In this document: in pieces, positions 1-12,420 of the stretch
How the letters are laid out: every line of letters begins with the position of its first letter
Numbering within the stretch: position 1 is the first letter of the stretch
NCBI GenBank assembly: GCA_000708835.1
Contig: DF237130.1
Location: 96,994-160,993 of the forward strand
From: Klebsormidium nitens
Taxonomy: Eukaryota; Streptophyta; Klebsormidiophyceae; Klebsormidiales; Klebsormidiaceae
DNA length: 64,000 bases
Direction: 5' to 3'
The notes under the pieces: generated by a model
What the model was told of the DNA's origin: nothing
The model's input: the letters and a program-made list of their open reading frames with translations, nothing else
The model's database searches: none
Position numbers and translations under genes: made by a program

Positions 1-3000
1 CCTCTCGACGTTGGTCCTCGCCTCCTCTGCCAGCGCCCTGACATGGCCGCTCAGGCGGAAGACCTCCTCAAGAACAAGTGCTTCGGTTGACCGGGCGTTC
101 GCAGCGCAAGTCTGACAGCTTACAGGCCGAGTGGCGATCTCAGCGAATGCCGCGCGACCTGCTCGCTCCTCCTGCCGAGCGCGTACTCGTCCGCTCAGAC
201 GGAAGAGCTCGAGCCTCTCCCATTCTGCAGACTCCGTTAGACCTTCCGAACGGAGCCTTTCTGACGTCAGCTTTCGGACTGCTGACGTCAGCTGCTCGTG
301 CACCGTTTCTAGCTGCCATTGCAGTCCGGCGACCTCTGCTGAGTGGGCGGCATCGCTCTCGGTGGCCCGAAGTGTCCACGCCTCGCGAGCTTGCACGCTT
401 TCGGCAGTTAGCACTTGCACCCGCGCAGCGTGGCCCCCAACTTCCACTTCCAGCTCTTGGTTTCGAAACTGAACTGACTCCAGAGCTTGCCGGCCGGCGA
501 TCAAATCCGCTTCGAGTAACGACACCCGTTCTGTGAAGGCTGCACGCACCGTTTCTAGTTCGTGCTCCGTCACTGCCAACTGCGACCGCAAAGTCTCCAC
601 CTGCCGGGATATGTTCGAGGCTGCGTCGAGAACCGCAGCTTCATTCCCCTTCGGTGCGGTTACATCGCCCAGCTTATTCTCAAATTCCGTTTGGATTCCA
701 GCATCCGTTCCGGTGCCTCTGTCCGCCAGCGCCAGCCCGCCTCGGTCGACCACAATGCTGTCCGTGTTGGTGCCTCGATCCATCATCTCAGCCCTCTCCC
801 CCTCGCCATTTCGCAACTTCAAAAATCCTTCCGCTGGGGCAACCGGGCGCTTTCGTGGAACCCAGTCCGCGGTGTCAAATCCAGCCGCCTTCGTGCTTAT
901 GGTGAGGTCGGAGGAGAGGTACTGTTTCACGAGGAAGCCTTCGGGCCAAGGCTCGGGCAAAGGGAGGGCGGGAACCGGCGGCTCCAGTGGGGCTGAACGT
1001 CGCAGGCTGGCCTTCAGCTGCTGAACCTGAGAGGAGGAGAAACGAACTTGGAACGTATTGGGCGAACGTTGTTCGGAAGATAGATGCGGAGGCCGTCGAG
1101 AAGTGGCAAGCCTATGACGAGCCGCTGTGTTTCATCGATGTTTTTTGTTTCGTGTGAAGGATTCCTACGGGGAAAAGATGCGAGGCGGCAGCCAGGACAG
1201 TCTCGGACATCAGATATAACTTGCTCGCCAGGTTGCTGAATTTTAACGACAGACGTGTCAAGGAACTGGACAGTTGACGTGCGAAAAAGGATCGGCACGG
1301 ACTGGAAGACACGAGATAGATAGAAGAGGGTCCTGCAACGAAGGAGGAGACGGAAACTGCGGTCGTTGCGAAAAAAGATGGCCAAACTGTCTCCTCAACA
1401 AGAACTTGGCAAGCTACATCCAACTATTGGTAAAGATCTAGAAAAGAGAAGCAGCAAACAGTCCATTTGTGATGAGTCCTTGGCGAGGATCGAGCAGAAG
1501 CGCAAACTGAGCAATGCATTCTTCTGACGTGGGGGTCGAGGAAAACATCGAGGGCTCACGTCAAATGAGAGCACCACAAAGACGATAACACACAGTGCGG
1601 CTTGACAACGGTATGATCCGAGTATCCTCCAAAGTGCGCAAGTGTTGCCGCCCTCACCTTGTGCATTTCGTGCGCCAGTTCCGCCGCGGCTGCTCGCGCC
1701 ATGGCCAACAGGCGCGCCCGCTCCTGCTCCACGCTGCGCAGCACGCCCGCCATCGCCGCAGCCATGGCGTCCTGCAAAAATGAGGCGACACCGTCAGGCG
1801 CTGCTCGCGGTTCAAGGAAGCCAGAGGAAGACTGTGGCACGCGGGCCGTAAATTAGGCTATTGTTGCTATAAGTGGGACTGGGCATGGGGCCCTCAGTCT
1901 TCCGTGCGAGCCACAGTATCGTTTTGCTAATTTCGAACACTCAGCTGCGCCGTAGTGTCCTCTTAACTCGCAACTTTCGAAGTACAGCAGAACTTCAGCG
2001 ACTCAACAAAGGGCGCGCTGTAACAATCAATGACTTCGAATTCCCACATCTGCCGACCATTCCCGCTTCGGTAACTGCAGGCGGGCCATAATAATGTCGA
2101 CATTGAGCGGATAGTTGCGCGCCCTTATGAGGCCCAATGATGCTCTTGCTTCTTTGATATGCAGGAGTTTCAAATGAAAAGGCAAACACTTGTCGCTTGT
2201 CGATGTAGTCCAATCCTGGCTCCTTACCTTCTCTTCCAGTACTGTTTGCTTGTCCTTTGCAGCCTGCTCCGCCGCCTCGACGGCCCCCTTCGCCGTCTCC
2301 CGCGCTTCCGCCCCTTCTCTAGTTGCTTCCGCCAAGTCACGCACCGCTTGTTCCTTCTGGGCCCTCACCGCCTCCACCACCCCCAGCGCCTCCTGGAGCC
2401 CATCTAAAGCTTCTGCCCGCTCCCTCTGCGCCGCAGACTGCGCCTCAAGAGCCTCTAAGCGACCCCGCTCGCACTCCGCCAAACTCGCCGCCAACGACTT
2501 TTCTTCCGCTTCCGCAGACATCATTACGCTCTGACACGTGGCGAGTTGTGCTTTCACATCGTCTACTTCAGCGTGCACTAGCGCCAGCGCAGCTTCTGCT
2601 TCTCGTACGGCGACCGCCAAAGCATGCCGCTCCTTCTCGCTCCGCACCACTTCTTTCTCTAGCCGTTCCTTGCTCTTCTGCGCTCGCTCCAACTTTTTAG
2701 CAATCTCCGCCAGCCCCTTTTCGAACTCCGTCTTTTCCTGCGCGCTCTTTTCCGCCGCGGCCGCAGCCGCTTCCGCTTTCCGCGCCAGCTCTTTCTTCCC
2801 GCGCCGGTCCCGCTCGGCATCCTTCCCCACGGCTGTCGCCTGCTTCTCGCTCGCAACAAGCTCGACATTTACGCGCTTTAGATTCTCCTCCAAACTCGCA
2901 ATTACTCGCTCTTTGGACTTTACCCCCTTCCGCAGCTTTCCCACCTCTTCCGCCTCCTCCCGCACCGCTTCCTTGTACCCCCGAACCTCCTCACGAAGCA

Positions 3001-6000
3001 CCCCCAGCTCCGCCTCCAGCCCGTCCTCTTGCTGACGTAAGCGTGACGTCTCCTGCCCCGCCCTCGCCGCCTCGTCTCGCAACTGCGCGATCTCAGCCGT
3101 CTGCATATGGAGAGTTTGCTCCGTTGCCCGCAGATCGAGCTCCAGGCCCTCGCAGCGGTCCTCGGCATCGTGCTGCAGTTGTTGCGCGTCACGAAGGGCC
3201 AAGCTGGCGGCCACACGCTCCTGAAAGAGAGCGCCTTAGGGATGAGCTGAGACGAGAGAGCAGCCTAGGAACCGAGCCTTCAAGTCTAGTGGAGAATTGA
3301 GAAAACCTTCTCAATTAAGCCGTCCATTAGGTGCCGTCCACAAACCTGACGTAGATGTCAGATTCAAAGGTGACGGCCCCCTTGCCTTGCGGACCAAAGC
3401 GAACCCGGCCCCGCAGCTGCATACTACCAATCCTTTGGATGACGGGTTTTGCAGAGCGTAACATCTCTGCTTCGAGGTTCCTAGAAGCACACAGGTAGGG
3501 AAGAAGACTCCCAAAAGTTGCAAGCATCAATAGTTGTGCATCACTGATCAATAGAGGAGGGCATCTAAGGCGTCGCCCCACCTGCTCCATGACTTCGTTG
3601 ACTTGGTCCAGCTCCGCCTTCACCGCAGCTTTCGCCCGCCTGTACTCATCCGCCGCTGCCTGCGATGCAAAACGGCTCCTCGTTCACTGACAAGTCAGGG
3701 CCTCAGGTCGGTCCTTTTAAAATAGAGATTCTGAAGGTCGAAAGGCTCGGTTTGATGAAGCAAGAAGCTTGAACGACGTCACACTTAAGGGAAGAGGCAT
3801 TTTAAGCGGCAAGCAATGACTTTAGCAGCCACGTCAGCAGCACACGCAGCGAGTGCAGAGAGCATGCGTTCTTGCTGTCTCGCCAATATCCTTTAGAAAC
3901 CCTTCGGAGACCCAATTTCCAATCACCATTCCTACTCACTCTCTGATAAAACTCTCAGGTACAGGATATGTTTCGGTCTCAGGAGAAAAGACGGCCCGTA
4001 CCTGCACGTGCCTCTTCATCTCCTCGCTTTGCTTCTCGCCCCTCGCCCGTTCCTCTGTCAGCTCCGCTGCCAATCGCAACGCCTCCGCCCGACTATCATC
4101 CCTGCCCCTCAAAGCTGCTCTCAACTCACCATCCCTCGTTTCCAGCTCTCGCCTCGCCTCCTCCGACTCTGACGTCACTTGTGCCAACTCGCCTCTCAAC
4201 CGCTCCACCAAAACCATGGAAGCGCGGTTCTGCACCGACTGCCCCTCTAGAGCTTCCAGCTCTACGCTCAGCTTCCTGAGCCCTTCGCTCTTTTCTTTAA
4301 GTTGCCCCTCGAGAGTCGCAACCCTTCCCTCAAACCCTTCCCTCTCTGCTTCGGCTTGGGTAAGCTGCGCTTGCATTTCAGCAACTTTTGCCTCCAGAGC
4401 TTGTACTGCAACTCGCGCCTCCACCTCTTTCTGCTCCAAGTCTCCCCGTAGCTTCGAGACCTCGCCTTCCAACCGCCCCTTCTCTTCAATCTTCCGCTCG
4501 AAACTCGCCACCAGCCTCAATATCTCCGCCCCGCTTTCCGCGTTCCGTTCCTCGGCCGCTCTCCTCAGCGCTTGTTCCGTTCTCAGCTCACCTTGACTCG
4601 CGCTCAGCGCTTTCTCCGTCCCCTGCAGGCACCGCAGCAGCTCCGCGATTTGCGCCGCATTTTCCGCTTCCGCTCTTTCCCGAGCCCCTTTCTCCGTACG
4701 TGCTTCCTCCAAAGCCTTGCCCACTTGTTCCGTGAGGCCCTGTTTCTCTGCTTCCGACGTCGCCTGCAGCTCTGCGAGCGCGTCCCGTGCCTTCGACAGG
4801 GCCTTCCGCAGCTCTTTCATTCGCTCGCTCTTCGCCGTCGCCTGTTCCTCCATCCCTTGTAGCGCCTCGACTTGCGAAAGCGCATCCGTTAGCGAACCCC
4901 TCAGCCCGTCAGCTTCCCTCCGTAGATCCCGGATAGCTGCCAACAGCTCTACAGGGCCTCCCGCGCCGCCCAGTGCCTCCCTCACACCGCCTAGCTCGCT
5001 TTCCAGGCCCTGTATCCGCAACCGCGCCTCTCGGTGCACAGTTTCGACCTCCCCCAAACGCTCCCGAAGCTCGGTTTCTTGACTCGTAAAGCGCATTCTC
5101 TCCGTCTCTAGTTGTTGCTGCGCCGCCAGGACCTGCTGGCCTAGCTCCACGTCTTCCAGCTGCTGATTGGTGTACTTATCCCGCAGGGCCTCGCATTCTA
5201 GCCTGCAGGACTCCAACTCCGATCGCAGCGCCGCCGCGACTTTTCCCGCCGTCTCCGCGCCCTCGACGCGCGCCCTCAACTCGTCGACCTCGCTCGCAAC
5301 CTCCGCCATGCGTGTCCCGTTCTTTTCTCTCTCTTCGACAAGCTCCACTCTCAGCCGTTCGAGTACGTCCGCCTGTTCCGCAAACTCGTTCTTTGCGGCG
5401 GCAAGCTCTAACTCAAAGTCTCGAATCTGCCCCTCCTTTTTCTGCAGCTCCGACCGATACAGCTCCTCAACTTCGTTCAACTCCGCCGCAAAGTCGCGCG
5501 CCTTCGCGGCCGCCGCCACCCGATGCTTCCGGTCCTCTTGCCGCAGGTTCTCTTCCGCCTCCACGAGAGCGTTCCGCGCCGTTTCCAGCGCCTCTCGCAG
5601 CGCGTTCACCACTCCCTCCTTCTCCTCCAACGCTTGGCTCAGGTCCGACACGTCTTGGATGACGTCACGCTCAAACCCGGCCATTCTTTCCTTCATCCAC
5701 TCGACGTCCGAAGCGCCCCCCTGCAGCTCCGACACTTCTTCCCGCAGTGCCGCAATCTCGTGCGCCTGCTCCTCCGCCACCTCTAAAAGTCTCTCGATCT
5801 CCAGGTCTTTTTCCCGAAGCTCCTCAACCCTCTTGGCATCCCACTTGGCAGATGAATCCCGCCACGTGCTCTCCGCTTCCTGAAGCGCGTCTCTGGCTTG
5901 TCGCTTCGCTCCCTCTAGCGCTTCCTCCGCCTCTGCCATTCTTGCCCGCCTGTCTGCTTCGTTCTTGGCTTCCCAACGAGCGGCATCCGCCCTGGCTTCC

Positions 6001-8644
6001 GCCAGCTCTTCTTCGAGCTGCTTCAAGCGCTCCTCCTCACCCAACTTCGCTGCCCCACTCCGATCCCGCTCGCTTTTGATCGTCTCCAGAGCGTTGCTGA
6101 GCGCCACATTCTCTGCTTCCAAACGTTTGACGTTGCCCGCTAACGCTTGGTTGGCGTCAATCGTTCTCTGCAAGATCGAGAAGAAGGGATTAAGCACCGC
6201 AGTAAAGAATATTGTCGAAATAACCAGAGCTGGCTTTGACAAATTGACCGTTTGACGGAGGTCGCTTCGATGGCTGTTGACGTTTGAGGCCCAGTTCATT
6301 TGCCCTCAGTCCTCCATGGAAGCCTTTTCCATGATGACACTGAACATCCTACTTGCAAACCAGTTCCCGCCTTGCAACGAAATTCGTCTTCCCTCCAGCA
6401 AAGTCCGAGATAAAGTTCAAGCGTCGAAATTCATATCTTAGAACAGAGAAGTAAGGGAAGGTCGAGATCTCTTCGCCATGAATGCGGAAAGACATTCCTC
6501 GCAACGATAAGAGACAGCAAGGTGCAAGGTCGCAAAAAACTTCTGAGCCAGCAGAATCTGCCTGATCGATCTCTGTGCCCAAATGAACGCTCGAAAAATT
6601 CGTTATAAGGACGAAGAAATAGCCGAGTGCAAGGTGGCAAAGTTAACTTTGTCAGTAAAAATTTGCCTGCCCGAACCCCGAACTTTCAACGGCCATCTAA
6701 ACTCCCACGGTTGTATTTCAAAGACATGCTCCATCTGACTGCAGCAAAGGAGTTCTTCATCATCCACCAACGAGAGCAAGACACAAATAGCATGGAGACG
6801 AAAGAGCAACAACGTTGAGTGTCCTGTCAACATCTTTTGAAATACCGCTGTCCTGTCCTGATAACATAGCCATACCTGTTTAGCGGCAAGCTCCGCCTGC
6901 AGGCGTGCCAGCTGCGCCTCGTGCGTCTGGACCATTTCTGTCATGCGCGTTTCCATCTCGCGGATACGTTCCCAGGCGGCAGCAAACTCCCCTACGTGGC
7001 GGTTGTTCAAAGCCTGCAGCACGATGATTTGAAAATTGGGCGTTATTGGGGCTGCCTTTGCTGGGTCAACAAATTCGGAGAATGGATAGGGACTTCAGCA
7101 GCAGATATATCAGGCTGTGTCCAAAGAAACACAACCAAAGCTCACTTGAGAAGTCTGATGAAGTCGAAGTCTGAAGTCTGATAAGAAAGAAGTGCAAACA
7201 TTACGTGAGTTGTGTGCAACCCGACAACAAGGGCGGACTTCGTCAGGTTCGCAACGGAAGGAAGTGAGAAGCTACATTCATTGGGATGACTCAGGAACTG
7301 CATACGTCGAACAATACGATCTTAACATTATCGACTCACCCTATCAAAGTAAGACCTCAGGCCCAGGGCGCACACATCATGATGCTTTTGATCGACAGAA
7401 CGTGCTTTCAACTGGAAGACTTCAAAAGATTCAAGAAGCGCTAGTCCCACCAAGAAAAGATCTTTATCAAACTCAAAGGCTTTCAAGAGGAAGCTTGGGC
7501 GCAGGCCTGCGTCCAAAAGACAGCAGCTTCTCGTTAACGAGCCGACTGTGCAGTGCGGGTTAAGGTTATTCACCTGCGTGGTCTGCTCAGTGGCCGCAAG
7601 GGCGACTTGGAAGCCCCTCGCCTGGGCGTCAGCCGCAGTGGCCGCAGCCTTCCACCTCCGTGCGCTGACTTCTGCTGCGCCCAACGCCTTCCTCAACTGT
7701 AGCAGCTCTCCCTCCGGCTCCCCCAGAACGACACCGCCGCTCGTTGTGCCCTTCCTAGTTAGTGTATTGGGACTAGCCCCCAGTTGCCACCACAAATTCT
7801 GCTTCTGCCTTGACGTGCTCTCCTCCCCAGAGCTGGCAGAAGGGGCTCCGCTCATCTCCTCCCGCAGTTCTAGTTGCTGGGAGTGTGCTGAGCTGGCGCT
7901 TGCCCTTCCCGGACTGGTGCCATGTGAGGCCTCGTCAGCGAGAAAGCTGTGTGTGCTGTCTGCTGACTCTGAGGCCTCGTCTAGCGGTTCCGGGATGTGC
8001 CTGGTCCGCCCAAGAGGCGACCGCGGCGACTCCTCTACGGGGGCGGATTCGCCAACACCTGGAAAGTACTTCATTTCCTCACCGCCTATGTAAGGACTCC
8101 CCCTACTTCTTACGCCTGGGGACTTGGATGGCTCCGAGTGAGCCCCAGCGTCTCTGCCAGACAGAGCTCTCTGATTTTCGAAGGCACCTCCGTTGTTCAG
8201 ATTCTCCTGATCATATGATGCCAGTTCGGGCCAGCCATCCTCCCCCCCCCATAACTCCTCCATGCCTGCTTCGGGCCCCAATATTTGTTCCCCCTGCGCT
8301 TCCTGCATCCCCTCAGACGTCACAGCCTCGGTAGCCTCCAGCCGGCTTGGGCGTTGAACCCCCCACACAGGGAAGCCTCGGGGGGCCGTTGGGGATCGGC
8401 CATACCTCAATCTGCCAGCTTTCTCATCGGTGCTGAATTGTTTCTGAAGGCTTGTTCCGCTTTCTACTGAGCCGTCACTAACGTCACCTTCCCGGCCGCT
8501 GCTGAGGCTTCCCCCACCTTGGCTCCTCCCCCTTGACTGAAAGGATTCCAGGTCAGACATCGTGGGGGGCACCCCCCTGGGCTCAGCTTCGAAGACTTGG
8601 CGGCTGCTGTGCAGGGGTCTCACGATTGTTTGTTCCCCCAACAT
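1..8644 (-). CDS. Giant coiled-coil protein, 3' end beyond the window
   Basis: I do not recognise the family. Seven exons join in frame: 8644-7574, 7013-6876, 6167-4002, 3659-3582, 3220-2228, 1771-1658 and 1026 to the window edge, giving at least 1862 residues with no stop. All six introns are GT-AG and in phase 0. The start at 8644 is firm because an in-frame TGA directly precedes the ATG; a TTTTGCAG acceptor ending at 8649 suggests a 5' UTR intron. Residues 1 to about 270 are Ser/Gly/Glu/Pro-rich and probably disordered. From about residue 290 nearly everything is charged heptad-like sequence rich in Glu, Lys, Arg, Ala and Leu, as in golgins, kinectins or filament-like scaffolds. I see no motor, kinase or membrane segment. 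The last visible exon repeats a short FRLSG(R/H)VRA motif twice and a DRGT(N/G)TD motif twice. A structural or tethering role is inference. Confidence 0.85.
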
Positions 8645-8647
8645 TCA

Positions 8648-11440
8648 CCTGCAAAAGTGTCTGAAACAGTTTACCTCACAAGGGGGGCACAGTGCATATT
8701 TTCTCAGTGAGTTCAGGAATAGCTTAAGAAAGCTTATGGGAGTTGTGAGCTGTACATTGCTTCCAGCTGGGCCAAGACTGTGTCTAAGAATGCTGACGGC
8801 CTGGCCGCACTGCTCTTCAGTGATTTTATACCCCTGTTTACGAATCAACCTCGCTGCATGTGACTCTCCAAGATACTGTGTCCACGCAAGATCATGAACG
8901 TTCAATGACTCTGTGCAACTGTGTGGATAGAGTTTTTTCAGTAGGGTACTGTGTGATCACTGGCTACAGAATGTTCTATCCGACAATACAAGTTTGCACA
9001 CTACCTGTAAAGAGACTTGGGCAGGTAAGACGGCAATCTGCAAAGCTTTTTTGCACCATGTGGTCACCAGGATCTTAGAAAGGACTGTATCTACCTGTCA
9101 GAAATTTGAAACCAGTGCTCACCTGCTTTGGCAACAGGGAAGCAGCTCCAAGCAGGATGGCCCTGGCCACATATCCCCTGCGCTTTTTCCTAACTTCCAC
9201 TTCAGACATAGATGCTGCTCTCTGGGGACCCTGGCCAACATCCTAGTGATGGCCCACAAACCAGCTTCCACTTCTGAGAATGTTGAGACACATTCATCTG
9301 ATACATATCATGTATCTTGCTCATTGCTGCTTGCACCACCTGCTCACTGTGCACAGAATTGCAACATTCAACTGGACAAATTGGAACCTTGAATAAAGGA
9401 GTGCAATGGGGGTAGCAGCGCGCACGCGCGCGCCCTGGTGGTCAAAGGCTGAACTAAAGTTTGAAGTTTGACTTCGAGCTTTGTGGTTGAGACGGCAAGC
9501 TATAACCGTCCGATGTAAATCTGGGTGCAATCTGGCGGCCCGAAGATCCGACGTGGCACATGTCCTGAATTTTGGCAACAACTCGGGAGCCACTTGAGGC
9601 TTCATTGAAGTCGCAGTACTAGTCATGAAGCAGATACATAAAGGATGAGTTGTCGTACTTGTGCCTTGCTTCTCTAGTGCATGATGTACGCGGTAGGGGC
9701 AGGTCCTGAACATGACTTGCAGCCGTAGCAAGCTGCATAGTCAACGGAGAGGCGGCCACTCGCTTCAAACCTGGATATAGGCGCGTCTGCCCTTGGCATC
9801 GTGTCAAAACATGTGTGCAAGGGCGTCCGGAACTCCGAAAATCGGCCCTCGTTGGGGGGGGGCTGGTGGCCGGTTGGGGCAACATCTAGGGGCCATTTTA
9901 CCCCTAGGTAAAATGGTGCATTGAGAGGAGAGGGGGGGGCTGGTGGCCAGTTTTATTTTCGGAGTTCCGGGACGCCCGTGCACACATGTTTTGACACGAT
10001 GCCTCGATGCCCTTGCAAAAAGAAGACGGGAAGAAGACCCTATGCTAAAACCGCTCTAGGCAGTTTCGGGACCCCTTCCATAAAACATTGAAGTCGACGA
10101 GGCCTTTCCTGGACCCCTATAGCAGTACGGAGGGTGCGCTTTTGAGTGTTTCAATAGCGAGCAACTACACCCGCGATGGTCAGAAATGGGCCGCACAAAG
10201 CAAGAGCAAAGTTACTCAAGCGTACCAATTCTCAAAGGGTCCATGTTCTGAAGCTCTAATGCAGGTGCTGGAGGAAATGAGGATGGAGGCATATCTCGGC
10301 CCTAATATAAAACTTGATGCTGCCATTTTGCAACCCCTTTACGCAAAACCAGTGTTTTAGCTTAGCTCCATATCTTAGACCCTTCTGTCGACGCGGCTCT
10401 CCTCCCTATAAGCTATGCCCCAAGTGAGAGTGACCGCCTCTCCTAGTCAACTCATTGTATATCCCAGTCTCACCGGAGTGTTGCCCGGTGGCTCAACGTG
10501 GCTCAGGGTTTATATTACAGCAAATGAACTATGATTCAGTAACTTAGATTCATGAATGAGGCACCAATGCCACATGACCATCGTCGCTTTGGAAAGGCCA
10601 TGAAGCCAGTGCAATTGCCCAGGTGCCCCCAATGATGCATGAACTTATACCATATCGCAGAACAGCAATTCAAATGCGCCCGTGATCCATGGCGTGGACC
10701 AGGGTTTATAACAACAAGTGACCATCCACATCCCATGTGCAAATCACGCGGAGCCACAACCTGCATGATCCGAGTGCAATGCACGAAACATGAGCCTCGA
10801 ATCGATCTTTACATCCGCATGCAGCGTCATGTGCGCTTAGTAGACATGGACATGCGCACGCAGTCCATGATTCGATCAATGGGCTACTAGCTCCGGATCT
10901 AAGGCCGTCAAGGACCGGACGCACTATAAACGACTACGACACATTTACATCTTTTGACCATCGAAAGATTCCTGGCCAGATCTCAGCTAGATGACACATA
11001 TACACGCAGCCAGTGCATGAGCCCCCGCTTCGAGCAGCATCTGGTGAACCATGACGGTCTAACTGTCCCGCGTGGGGTAAGCTACCGATCGGCCACTCCG
11101 CTGATTGTAACTAACATATCTGTTTGATAAGCTGTTCAAGCTGCCGGGGATCCGTCTGATCAAACGAAGATACTACTTTGCGCGCAAAATAAGCATTGAA
11201 TCCTCAATCTGGGAAGTGTGTTAGTGACCAGCGGATGCGGCCGGCCTAATAGATTGACGTCTGTACGATATAGAAGTTGCTCCGGATCAAACGAAGACCC
11301 AATCATGGAACATGGACGATCATTCAGGTCCAACTTGCAGACGCCGATAGCCTAAGGAAGATTGGTGAACAATTCAATCCTATGGTTTCACCTTTCAATG
11401 GAATAGGTAGGCGGGATGACATTTGCTCGGACCCCCTCAT
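8648..11440. other. Gene-poor intergenic stretch with one small inverted-repeat element
   Basis: No reading frame here has an ATG start plus family resemblance or a plausible splice partner. The first few hundred bases left of the coiled-coil gene probably hold its 5' UTR exon and promoter. An alternating purine-pyrimidine tract lies at about 9418-9433, and an AATAAA hexamer at about 9391. The element at 9795-10003 is listed separately. Otherwise I see nothing. Confidence 0.5.
9795..10003. mobile_element. MITE-like element, family A, 209 bp
   Basis: The two ends are near-perfect inverted repeats of about 46 bp. Each starts GGCATCGTGTCAAAACATG and runs through GGAACTCCGAAAAT. The interior holds two direct copies of CTGGTGGCC(G/A)GTT, each after a G-run, and a perfect 10-bp hairpin (9893-9902 with 9907-9916, loop CCTA). 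It is too short to encode a transposase, so it fits a non-autonomous miniature element. A clean target-site duplication is not evident; the word TGCCCTTG occurs on both sides but is offset by a few bases on the right. A second, longer and more diverged relative sits at 60964-61585. Confidence 0.75.
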
Positions 11441-12420
11441 TCATTGTTGCGCGCTGATGCCTTTCTTAGCAGTTTTCATCTCTGCCAGCAATTGGCGGAT
11501 GCCTTGTTGTCCCTTTTGCGACAGAGCTGCCTCCCACTTGCTGCCCTGAAAAGCCGGGTGCACGGGCAGAAGTGCGTTGACAGGGTCTACATGAACGGTC
11601 TTCCTGCCTGTCATCTTGTCTTTGTGGTACCTAACCTTCCCCTCAAGAAGAGCAAAGAGGGTGTGGTCCTTGCCCATGCCCACAAAGTTGCCCTGATGAA
11701 ACTGAGTGCCCCGCTGCCTCACAATGATGTTGCCAGGAATGACCTTCTGCATCACAGAAGACCATTCAGTGTCAGCCTGTTCCACCTGGCAGAAACAACT
11801 AGGTACCAAGATGAACAGCCTGGACTGGCCTCGTGGTCCCGTCGTCCTTCCGGTCGCCCTCACTTTCGAGCGCTTCAAAAGGCAACCCTTCATCAGCGCC
11901 AACGTAAACACTACCACCAGCAAGTGGTTATAAAACATGTGAAATCTGCATAACACTGACAAGGCCCATCCAACCTAACTGCGTCATCCAAGGCACGCCA
12001 CTTGGTCAGATTAAACCCCCTGACGCGCCTGTTGACAACGTCGATTGGAGTGCTGCCTTGCCCACACACTGATCGTCTTCAAATAGGACTTGAACATTGC
12101 ACTTTCAAGTTTGTTGTTGGAAAGGGAAAGGTGTCGTGAAATACCTGTCCCCCATACTTCTTCAAACCCAGGTTCTTTGGATTGGAGTCTCGGCCATTTG
12201 AGGACGAGCCCCCCGCCTTTTTAGAAGCATGCCGCACAAAAGATTGTGTGATGCTATTAGAGGTTTGTGTGATGCTATCGGAGGCTTGCGTGAGACCTGC
12301 AGAATGAAATGTCCAGGTTGAGCACTTTTCTGAAGCAGCATTCCTGCCTGGAGGCAAACAGACAAATGCAAACCCCTGGAACCTCCACCACAGCATTCGC
12401 AAAGGCCAAAAGACAGGCAT
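11441..12420 (-). CDS. Mitochondrial large-subunit ribosomal protein bL27m
   Basis: Two exons, 12420-12145 and 11746-11441 (stop TGA), join in phase 0 to give 193 residues. The bL27 core is plain. Exon 1 ends with the conserved basic stretch [19 protein letters not shown] followed by KKYGGQ. Exon 2 opens with [16 protein letters not shown] and continues with [16 protein letters not shown]. The [10 protein letters not shown] segment after the core is, from memory, typical of plant mitochondrial L27 and not of the plastid or bacterial form. The first roughly 65 residues form an Arg/Ser-containing presequence consistent with mitochondrial import. bL27 sits near the peptidyl-transferase centre of the large subunit. 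The presequence contains a tandem DSITQT/NSITQS repeat. The ATG at 12420 is the first in frame; a second ATG at 12396 is also possible. Confidence 0.9.

Noticed and set aside
3853-5883. Long plus-strand Ser/Arg/Pro-rich frames in the coiled-coil locus
   Set aside because: They mirror Glu/Ala/Leu-rich coiled-coil coding on the other strand. The minus-strand exons have matching splice sites and phase.
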